This document shows positions 1 to 5,202 of a stretch of DNA of 6,288 bases, piece after piece; position 1 is the stretch's first letter; each line of letters opens with the position of its first letter. The notes beneath the pieces are model-generated. The model was not told the DNA's origin. It made no database searches and saw only the letters and a list, made by a program, of their open reading frames with translations. Made by a program: the position numbers and the translations under genes. The DNA is taken from positions 1 to 6,288 of the forward strand of contig JACCWY010000050.1 of NCBI GenBank assembly GCA_013697395.1, in the 5' to 3' direction. Origin of the DNA: Chloroflexota bacterium. Lineage in GTDB: Bacteria; Chloroflexota; Limnocylindria; QHBO01.

Positions 1-354
1 CCCGATGGCCCCGCCCCGCCCGGCGACGTCGAGCCCTCGGCCACCGGTGCCGACCCGCAGTCGGAATCCAAGCCGCAGCTCGACGCCCAGAAGGCGGAGG
101 CGGCCGCCGAAGGCCGCGAGCTGGTCGGCGGCGCGCCAGGCCCGGACACCCAGCCGGTCGCGCCACGGACGGCCGCCGATGCACGACCGGCATCGGTCAG
201 CCCTCCGGCGGATCCGAAGGAGGCGAAGCGGGCGGAGGCGCAGCGCAAGCTGGCGGTCATGCAGCGGCTTCCATCCGAGCTCAAGCTGCGGGTGGCACAG
301 CGCGAGATCACCCTCGAGGACGCGATGCGCGAGGCGGGGATCGAGCCGGAGTGA
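1..354 (+). CDS. C-terminal part of an unrecognised protein with a Pro/Ala-rich linker (5' end outside window)
   Basis: The reading frame is open from base 1 to a TGA at 352-354 and gives 117 visible residues. About residues 1-75 are low-complexity, rich in Pro, Ala, Gly, Asp and Glu, and look like a disordered linker. The last 40 residues are charged and probably helical (around KEAKRAEAQRKLAVMQRLP), ending in EDAMREAGIEPE, which looks like a folded C-terminal helical piece. I recognise no family from this tail. The stop overlaps the GTG start of the oxidoreductase gamma subunit in a GTGA junction, so the two are probably co-translated. By context the missing N-terminal part could be the thiamine-pyrophosphate (beta) or alpha subunit of the same 2-oxoacid oxidoreductase; that is inference from gene order only. 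An overlapping frame starting at base 5 codes for an Arg/Ser-rich shadow and was discarded. Confidence 0.7.
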   Translation, partial: PDGPAPPGDVEPSATGADPQSESKPQLDAQKAEAAAEGRELVGGAPGPDTQPVAPRTAADARPASVSPPADPKEAKRAEAQRKLAVMQRLPSELKLRVAQREITLEDAMREAGIEPE

Positions 355-965
355 GCACGAAGATCGCGCTTGACGGGGTCGGAGGGCAGGGCGTCCGGCT
401 CATCGCCGGCATCATGGGAGCGCTCCTGGCCAGGATGGGCAAGGAGGTCACCGTCCTGTTCGACTACGACTCGAGCGTCCGCGGCAGCATGAGCGACGCC
501 TTCCTCATCTTCGACGACGAGCCGATCGCCAACCCGGTCGTCGAGGAGGCGGACATCATGCTCAAGCTGGCCGACAAGGGACACCTGCGCATCAGCGGCC
601 GAAAGGTCGTGGCGGACCTGGGGCTCGACGTGCCGGGCGCCGAGCAGATCCCCTTCGCCTCGCTCGGCAGCCAGCTGTTTGGCAAGGAGCTGTTCGGCAA
701 CATGATCGCGCTCGGCCGCCTGCTGCGCCTGGCCGAGATCGAGTTCAACGAGGCCGCCATCCGCGAGTCGCTGCCGCGCCGCTACGAGGATGATAACGTG
801 AAGGCCATTCGCTTCGGCTACGACCTGAGCGATGAGGAGATCGTCCGCCTCGCCTCCGCCGCGCCGCCGAGCCGGTTTCAGATGAACACCGCGGCGACGT
901 CGGAGACCCACGAGCGCACGATCAGCGCGGGCCACGGTGTCGCCGCCGGCGAGCCGCGGAGCTAG
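351..965 (+). CDS. 2-oxoacid:acceptor (ferredoxin) oxidoreductase, gamma subunit
   Basis: This is a 204-aa cytoplasmic protein of the pyruvate/ketoisovalerate oxidoreductase catalytic domain family (PF01558), the gamma subunit of enzymes that oxidatively decarboxylate 2-oxoacids to acyl-CoA with reduction of ferredoxin. The N-terminus carries the family's glycine-rich GVGGQG motif (residues 9-14). The second conserved block, YDSSVRGSMSDAF (39-51), corresponds to the usual RGG-type segment with one Gly replaced by Ser46, and is followed by DEPIANPVV. A FGNMIALGRLL segment lies near residue 118. After about residue 165 the tail is polar and unlike the family, which makes the protein slightly longer than the usual 180-190 aa. 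The GTG start at 351 overlaps the preceding TGA and has GGGGA at 336-340 as a possible Shine-Dalgarno. The 2-oxoacid substrate cannot be told from this subunit. A ferredoxin gene 2.5 kb downstream is a possible partner but lies in another transcription unit. Confidence 0.88.
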   Translation: MSTKIALDGVGGQGVRLIAGIMGALLARMGKEVTVLFDYDSSVRGSMSDAFLIFDDEPIANPVVEEADIMLKLADKGHLRISGRKVVADLGLDVPGAEQIPFASLGSQLFGKELFGNMIALGRLLRLAEIEFNEAAIRESLPRRYEDDNVKAIRFGYDLSDEEIVRLASAAPPSRFQMNTAATSETHERTISAGHGVAAGEPRS

Positions 966-967
966 CC

Positions 968-1339
968 GTGGGCGATCGCAATCCCGAGGTCGACTCCTGG
1001 CTCGACCGGTATGAGAACCCCATGAAGCCAGCCGTGAAGCGAACGCGCGACATCCTCGTTGGCGCCGATCCGCGCATCACCGAGACGATCAAGTGGAGCA
1101 CCCCGACCTTTGTGTACCGCGGAAACCTTGCGAGCTTCCAGCCGCGCGCACGACAGTTCGTCAGCATCTTGTTCCACCTGGGCGCGTCGATCCCCGGCGA
1201 GCATCCGATCCTCCAGGGCGGTGGCGACACCGCCCGATACGCCCGCCTGGCGGACCTCGAGGAGGTCGAACGTGAGCGCCCCGCGCTCGAGGCGGTGGTC
1301 CGCGCCTGGTGCGACTCGCGCGACGCATCGGGCGGCTGA
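968..1339 (+). CDS. DUF1801 domain-containing protein
   Basis: This small soluble protein has 123 aa. It shows the DUF1801 (PF08818, YdhG/YdeI-like) pattern: an N-terminal helical stretch beginning VDSWLDRYENPMKPAV (8-23), a DPRITETIKWSTPTFVYRG core (34-52) with the hallmark IKW-x-x-P-x-F-x-Y, and a strand segment FVSILFHLG. The family's biochemical role is poorly defined; some members are called iron-chaperone-like, but nothing here proves that. The GTG start lies 2 bp after the previous stop and is preceded by GGAG at 958-961 with 6-nt spacing, a good Shine-Dalgarno. It sits between the oxidoreductase subunit and adenosine deaminase in an apparently continuous operon. It is probably a passenger gene, because no functional link to either neighbour is evident. 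Confidence 0.85.
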   Translation: MGDRNPEVDSWLDRYENPMKPAVKRTRDILVGADPRITETIKWSTPTFVYRGNLASFQPRARQFVSILFHLGASIPGEHPILQGGGDTARYARLADLEEVERERPALEAVVRAWCDSRDASGG

Positions 1340-1344
1340 GCCGA

Positions 1345-2448
1345 GTGGCAGGCGACCTGAGCCTGGAGGTCGCGCGAAGCGCACCGAAGGTGCTCCTGCA
1401 CGACCACCTCGACGGAGGGCTGCGTCCCGGGACGGTGATCGAGCTCGCTTCAGAGATCGGCTACCGAGACCTCCCGACGACCGACCCCGACGAGCTGGCG
1501 ACGTGGTTCACATCCGGCGCGGATCGCGGCTCGCTCGAGCTCTACCTCGAGGGCTTCAGCCATACGGTGGCGGTGATGCAGTCGCGGGACGCGGTCGAGC
1601 GCGTGGCGGCCGAGTGCGCCGAGGACCTGGCGGCCGATGGCGTGGTCTATGCCGAGGTGCGCATGGCGCCCGAGCTCCTGACCGATGGCGGGCTGCAGCT
1701 CGACGAGGCAGTGGTCGCGATGCTCGACGGGTTCCGTCGCGGGTCGGAGGGCCGACCCATCACGATCGGGTTGATCGTGACGGCGATGCGCCAGGCCGCG
1801 AGGTCGGTCGAGATCGCGGAGCTGGCAATCCGGCACCGCGACGAGGGCGTGGTGGGCTTCGACATCGCCGGGCCGGAGGCGGGCTACCCGCCCACGCCGC
1901 ATCTCGACGCGTTCAACCTGATTGCGCACGAGAACTTCCACTTCACGATCCACGCCGGCGAGGGTTTCGGCCTGCCGAGCATCTGGGAGGCGCTCCAGTG
2001 GTGTGGCGCGGAGCGGCTGGGGCACGGTGTGCGAATCGTTGACGACATCACCGTCCGGCCCGACGGGCGCGTGGCGCTCGGTCGCCTCGCCTCGTATGTC
2101 CGCGACCGGCGGGTGCCGCTCGAGATGTGCCCTACCTCGAACGTCCACACCGGCGCCGCGCCCTCCATCGAGGAGCATCCGATCGACCTGCTGCGGCGGC
2201 TGCGATTCCGGGTCACCGTCAACACCGACAACCGCCTCATGAGCGGCATCTCCATGTCCAGCGAGTTCGCGACGCTGGCGCGGACGTTTGGCATCGGCCT
2301 GGACGACATGGAGTGGCTGACGCTCAACGCCATGAAGTCGGCCTTCTGGCCGTTCGACGGCAGGCTCCGGATCATCAACGAGCAGATCAAGCCCGCCTAC
2401 GCTTCGCTCCGAGCGTCCCGGGCCGCCGCCGACCTGACGACCGTTTGA
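1345..2448 (+). CDS. add: Adenosine deaminase
   Basis: The product is a zinc-dependent amidohydrolase of the adenosine/AMP deaminase family (PF00962), which converts adenosine or deoxyadenosine to inosine or deoxyinosine plus ammonia in purine salvage. From the GTG at 1345 it is 367 aa. Metal and catalytic residues are all recognisable: HDH (His19, His21) in LLHDHLDGG, HAGE (His203, Glu206), GHGV (His227) and NTD (Asp295). The residue after the zinc-binding Asp, usually a second Asp that contacts the substrate base, is Asn296 (NTDNRLMS). I recall the same variant in actinobacterial homologues. The frame also opens at GTG 1309, overlapping the DUF1801 gene by 31 bp. I prefer 1345 because it is 5 bp past that gene's stop and its N-terminus fits homologues, but neither start has a convincing Shine-Dalgarno. 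The gene is last in the left operon and convergent with the aldolase gene. Related nucleoside deaminases (adenine or aminodeoxyfutalosine) cannot be fully excluded. Confidence 0.9.
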   Translation: MAGDLSLEVARSAPKVLLHDHLDGGLRPGTVIELASEIGYRDLPTTDPDELATWFTSGADRGSLELYLEGFSHTVAVMQSRDAVERVAAECAEDLAADGVVYAEVRMAPELLTDGGLQLDEAVVAMLDGFRRGSEGRPITIGLIVTAMRQAARSVEIAELAIRHRDEGVVGFDIAGPEAGYPPTPHLDAFNLIAHENFHFTIHAGEGFGLPSIWEALQWCGAERLGHGVRIVDDITVRPDGRVALGRLASYVRDRRVPLEMCPTSNVHTGAAPSIEEHPIDLLRRLRFRVTVNTDNRLMSGISMSSEFATLARTFGIGLDDMEWLTLNAMKSAFWPFDGRLRIINEQIKPAYASLRASRAAADLTTV

Positions 2449-2496
2449 GCCCGACCGGCGCGGACCGAGGCGAACCCGGCCGGCTGCCGCGGGAAC

Positions 2497-3390
2497 CTAT
2501 GCGACAGGCGTGGGGGCCAGGACTCTCATCTCGCCGACCGCCCGAACCAGCTTGGCTCGTTCGGCACCGGTCAGCGCGCGCAGGGGGGCGCGCATGCCGG
2601 GGCCAACCGGCACCCCACGCTCGGCGAGCATGTGCTTGGCCGCTGCGATGAACTGGCCGCTGGCATCCATCGCCGAGCGCAGCGTCGCCAGGCGCTCCGC
2701 GGCGATCCCGGCCGGCTGGTCGAGGGCCTCGCGCACGACATCCGGGAAGGCCGCCGCCATGCCCGACACGGCGCCGATCGCCCCCCGGCCCAGCCCGGCC
2801 GGGATGAGCGGCTCGTTGCCGATGAGGACCGGCAGCCCCAGGTCGAGGTACGGCTCGACGCGCTCGAATGGTGATTCGCTGACCTTGAGGCCGGCCAGGT
2901 TGTCGACCTCAGCGCCGATGCGTCGGATGACCTCGACCGGCAGCGGATAGCCCGACCGCGCCGTGAAGGCGTAGCAGTAGAACGGGAGGGGCGCGCACGC
3001 GCGAGCGGCGGCGACGAAGTGCGCCGTCAGGGCTTCCGCGTCGAGGGCGTAGTAGGGAGGCGCGATGACGGCGACGGCATCCGCGCCGATCTCCGACGCA
3101 TGCTCGGCGAGCGCGCACGTGTCGGCGGTGGCCTGTGCGCCTGCGTGGACGATCAGCATGCCCGACACGGCCGTGCGAAAGGCCTCGGCGACCGCATGTC
3201 GCTCGTTGAGGGAGAGGAGGACCCCCTCGCCGGTCGTGCCGCAGGCGAAGACCCCATCGGCGCCATGCTCCTCGAGAAACGCCGTGTACGGGGCGATCGC
3301 GGAGACGTCGAGCCTCGTCCCGTCGTCGGTCAGGGGCGTGACCGCGGCGACGATGAGCGGGTGATGGTCGAGATCAGTGAGGTGATTCAT
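2497..3390 (-). CDS. Dihydrodipicolinate synthase / N-acetylneuraminate lyase family aldolase
   Basis: This is a 297-aa class I aldolase of the DapA/NanA family (PF00701), a cytoplasmic (beta/alpha)8 barrel using a lysine Schiff base with pyruvate or a 2-keto acid. Visible signatures are GTTGEG (51-56), containing the carboxylate-binding Thr pair; PPYY (111-114); Y140-x4-R145-x-G, which lines up in length with the Tyr133/Arg138 segment of E. coli DapA; and the presumed Schiff-base Lys169 in GLKVSES. Length is normal. Because the Arg138-like residue is kept, lysine-pathway DapA is possible. However, LKVSES is unlike the usual DapA lysine segment and no lysine genes are nearby, so another pyruvate aldolase or dehydratase (sugar-acid or hydroxyproline type) is equally plausible. 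The ATG at 3388-3390 has no Shine-Dalgarno and lies 6 nt after a TAGCAT -10 element, so it is probably translated from a leaderless mRNA. The gene is monocistronic, convergent with add (48-bp gap) and divergent from the ferredoxin gene. Confidence 0.87.
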   Translation of the reverse strand: MNHLTDLDHHPLIVAAVTPLTDDGTRLDVSAIAPYTAFLEEHGADGVFACGTTGEGVLLSLNERHAVAEAFRTAVSGMLIVHAGAQATADTCALAEHASEIGADAVAVIAPPYYALDAEALTAHFVAAARACAPLPFYCYAFTARSGYPLPVEVIRRIGAEVDNLAGLKVSESPFERVEPYLDLGLPVLIGNEPLIPAGLGRGAIGAVSGMAAAFPDVVREALDQPAGIAAERLATLRSAMDASGQFIAAAKHMLAERGVPVGPGMRAPLRALTGAERAKLVRAVGEMRVLAPTPVA

Positions 3391-3396
3391 CCGACC

Positions 3397-3402
3397 ATGC
3401 TA
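3397..3402 (-). promoter_or_regulatory. -10 element of a leaderless promoter for the aldolase gene
   Basis: On the minus strand the start region reads GGG-TAGCAT-GGTCGG-ATG. The TAnnnT hexamer ends exactly 6 nt before the start codon, so transcription would begin at or within a base or two of the ATG. No Shine-Dalgarno precedes the ATG. The same geometry occurs before the lipoprotein gene at 6011. No clear -35 hexamer is seen, which is common for this promoter type. Confidence 0.6.
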
Positions 3403-3410
3403 CCCGCCCG

Positions 3411-3423
3411 GTGCCGACGGCAC
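3411..3423. promoter_or_regulatory. Perfect 13-bp inverted repeat, possible operator
   Basis: GTGCCG-A-CGGCAC is a perfect 6+1+6 inverted repeat in the divergent intergenic region. It lies 8 bp upstream of the aldolase -10 element, in its -35/spacer zone, and 10 bp upstream of the candidate -35 of the ferredoxin promoter, so one bound dimer could affect both. CACGTG at 3421-3426 overlaps its right end. No regulator is encoded in the window. The repeat is short and GC-rich, so chance is a real alternative. Confidence 0.35.
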
Positions 3424-3433
3424 GTGCGCTGCG

Positions 3434-3461
3434 TTGGCCGTCCGCACGAGCGGTGTAGACT
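3434..3461 (+). promoter_or_regulatory. Candidate sigma70-type promoter for the ferredoxin gene
   Basis: TTGGCC (3434-3439) and TAGACT (3456-3461) are separated by 16 bp and would start transcription near 3468-3470, giving a 5' leader of about 50 nt. The leader contains the palindrome GGGGCCCC (3482-3489) and the Shine-Dalgarno AGAGAGG at 3511-3517. The -10 is a reasonable match; the -35 matches only in its first three bases. It stands in one of the few relatively AT-containing spots of the region. Confidence 0.5.
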
Positions 3462-3520
3462 CCGATCCGGACCGTTTACATGGGGCCCCGCTTGAAGAGC
3501 GCTGTGATCGAGAGAGGCCA

Positions 3521-3763
<243 letters not shown>

Positions 3764-3766
3764 CCG

Positions 3767-4075
3767 ATGCCTCGCCTGGTCGTGCTGTACAAGCCACCCG
3801 AGGACACCGACGCGTTCGACGCGCATTACCGAGACGTCCACACGCCGATCGTGTCGCGCTACCCACGGCTCCGCGACACGCGTATCTCGAAGCTCGCCGG
3901 GGTCGGCGGCCGTCCATCCCCCTACTACCTGATGGCGGAGATGGCCTTCGACTCGTTCGGCGACCTCGACGAGGCGCTGGGTTCCGAGGCGGGTGCCGAG
4001 AGCGCGCGCGACCTGCGCACGTTTGCCGGCGCCGGAGTCAGCATGTTCATCGTGCCCGACGAGGCCGATGCCTGA
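3767..4075 (+). CDS. EthD family protein
   Basis: This is a small (102 aa) predicted dimeric alpha+beta-barrel protein. The N-terminal beta strand and motif VVLYKPPEDTDAFDAHYRDVH (start to residue 25) with HTPIV (25-29) are the EthD (PF07110) signature, followed by RDTRISKLAG and YYLMAEMAFDSFGDLDEAL (54-72). The family is named after a gene of ethyl tert-butyl ether degradation. Members often sit beside degradative operons, and some act as cyclases or decarboxylases; the reaction here is unknown. The start lies 3 bp after the ferredoxin stop with no clear Shine-Dalgarno, suggesting translational coupling, and the 3' end overlaps the next gene by 8 bp. Tight packing between a ferredoxin and a crotonase suggests a role in the same catabolic route. 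Confidence 0.82.
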   Translation: MPRLVVLYKPPEDTDAFDAHYRDVHTPIVSRYPRLRDTRISKLAGVGGRPSPYYLMAEMAFDSFGDLDEALGSEAGAESARDLRTFAGAGVSMFIVPDEADA

Positions 4076-5024
4076 GCCCGGCTCGCCCGCCGCGGCCGAC
4101 CCGACCGCCCTCGGCTTCGAGCGCATCCGCTACGAGCGCGACGCCGATGCGGGCGTGGCGACGGTCACGATCGACCGGCCCGCGGTCCTCAACGCGCTCG
4201 ACTTTCCGACGCTGAAGGAGCTGTCGTCCGCCTTCGAGCAGGCCGCGTGGGACGAATCCGTCGCGGTCGTCGTGGTCACCGGCGCGGGGGATCGCGCGTT
4301 CTGCACCGGCGCAGACCTCGACGAGCAGTCGCTGATGGGTGCCACGAGCGGCCAGTACTGGCGTTGGATGGGGGCCTTCATCGAGATGCACGACCGGCTG
4401 CGCCACATCGGCAAGCCGACGATTGCGCGCATCAACGGCATCTGCGTCGGCGGCGGCAACGAGCTCCAGATGGCCTGCGACCTGTCGGTCATCGTCGACG
4501 ACGCGTACATCCGGCACGTTGGACCGGAGCACGGGTCGGTGCCGGCCGGCGGCGCGACCCAATGGCTGCCGCTGATCGTCGGCGACCGCCGCGCGCGCGA
4601 GATCATCATGCTGTGCGAGCCCGTCGCCCCCGCCCAGGCGCTCGAATGGGGGCTCGTCTCGCGGGTCGCCTCGCGCGACGAGCTGGACGATGTCGTCGCC
4701 GGGCTGGCGGCGAACCTCGCCCGCAAGCTGCCCGAGGCGATGCGATACACGAAGACCCAGCTCAACTGGTGGCGCGACCTCGTCTGGTCGCAGACCGTGG
4801 AGCACGCGCGCGACTGGCTGGCCATCCACTCCACCGCCGACGAGACCCGCGAGGCCGTGGCGGCCTTCCATGACAAGCGCCGCCCTCGTTTCGCCGAGCT
4901 GCGGCGCCTGGAGGCGGGGGAGGGACGCGTGTGTCCGTCGTGCGGCGCGGTCGGGCTGCCCGCGTCGCATCGGTTCTGCGGCGCATGCGGGGTGGAGCTC
5001 CCCGACCCGTGGAGGGGCGGGTGA
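4068..5024 (+). CDS. Crotonase (enoyl-CoA hydratase/isomerase family) with C-terminal zinc ribbon
   Basis: The protein has 318 aa. Residues about 15-280 form a crotonase fold (PF00378) acting on an acyl-CoA thioester. TIDRPAVLNALD, AFCTGADL (an oxyanion-hole segment) and CVGGGNELQMACDL (oxyanion hole plus Glu132, equivalent to rat hydratase Glu144) are clear. At the position of the second catalytic glutamate (rat Glu164) there is Gly152, in VGPEHGSVPAGGATQW, followed by REIIMLCEP. This segment resembles MenB (dihydroxynaphthoyl-CoA synthase) and, from memory, BamA/Oah ring-opening hydrolases more than plain hydratases. The C-terminus adds CxxC-x11-CxxC (Cys289, Cys292, Cys304, Cys307), a zinc-ribbon pattern (CPSCG...FCGACG) not normally present in crotonases. 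The ATG at 4068 overlaps the EthD stop by 8 bp; the frame opens 75 bp earlier, but the added residues do not resemble the family. The substrate is unknown: hydratase, hydrolase and C-C bond chemistry are all possible. Confidence 0.88.
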   Translation: MPEPGSPAAADPTALGFERIRYERDADAGVATVTIDRPAVLNALDFPTLKELSSAFEQAAWDESVAVVVVTGAGDRAFCTGADLDEQSLMGATSGQYWRWMGAFIEMHDRLRHIGKPTIARINGICVGGGNELQMACDLSVIVDDAYIRHVGPEHGSVPAGGATQWLPLIVGDRRAREIIMLCEPVAPAQALEWGLVSRVASRDELDDVVAGLAANLARKLPEAMRYTKTQLNWWRDLVWSQTVEHARDWLAIHSTADETREAVAAFHDKRRPRFAELRRLEAGEGRVCPSCGAVGLPASHRFCGACGVELPDPWRGG

Positions 5025-5033
5025 TGCGCCGTT

Positions 5034-5195
5034 TCCTCTCAGATATTCATCCCCGGACTGCTTTGTCTGGATCCTTCGCGCCGAGAGCCCCAAGAACTGC
5101 GCAAACCTTCGTCTTGGCGCCCGATCTCGGGCCGGATCGCCCAGTCGACGGGGTTGAACCGTCGCTACGAGTCCCCCGGTGCATGGCTGAGAGGA
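5034..5195 (+). ncRNA. Candidate structured 5' leader RNA of the second crotonase gene (Shine-Dalgarno sequestering)
   Basis: The 178 bp between the crotonases is visibly less GC-rich than the genes. A perfect 9-bp helix can form between 5034-5042 (UCCUCUCAG) and 5187-5195 (CUGAGAGGA), and it encloses four simple hairpins: 5053-5058/5065-5070, 5090-5095/5112-5117, 5119-5123/5128-5132 and 5146-5151/5159-5164. The 3' strand of the closing helix contains GAGAGGA (5189-5195), the Shine-Dalgarno 7 nt before GTG 5203, so forming the helix would hide the ribosome site. A competing local hairpin (5176-5184 with 5195-5203, one mismatch) would place the same GAGAGG in its 10-nt loop. The pairings are read directly; regulation is inference. 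It matches no riboswitch class I know: CUGAGA recalls the TPP riboswitch, but the other conserved parts are absent. A weak 60-codon frame also spans it. Confidence 0.35.
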
Positions 5196-5202
5196 TGCCC
5201 CG

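Noticed and set aside
1059..2042. 327-codon plus-strand frame overlapping the DUF1801 and adenosine deaminase genes
   Set aside because: Arg/Ala/Pro-rich shadow of the deaminase in another frame; the real frame has all catalytic motifs.
2449..2496. Intrinsic terminator between the convergent add and aldolase genes
   Set aside because: Only short GC-rich imperfect inverted repeats are present and there is no T-run on either strand.
3434..3520. Extended N-terminus for the ferredoxin from TTG 3434
   Set aside because: It would cover the promoter elements, adds 29 non-homologous residues, and ATG 3521 has a Shine-Dalgarno and the family N-terminus.
5042..5050. GATATTCAT as a -10 box for a separate promoter of the second crotonase
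   Set aside because: It is one of the most AT-rich spots of the spacer, but the hexamer is poor and no -35 is found 16-18 bp upstream. A promoter here would also remove the 5' strand of the proposed helix, so it remains an alternative to test.
5141..5170. T-arm-like element on the minus strand (GACGG-TTCAACC-CCGTC), suggesting a tRNA
   Set aside because: The stem and T-loop match, but no complementary acceptor strand, D-arm or anticodon arm occurs at the required distances.
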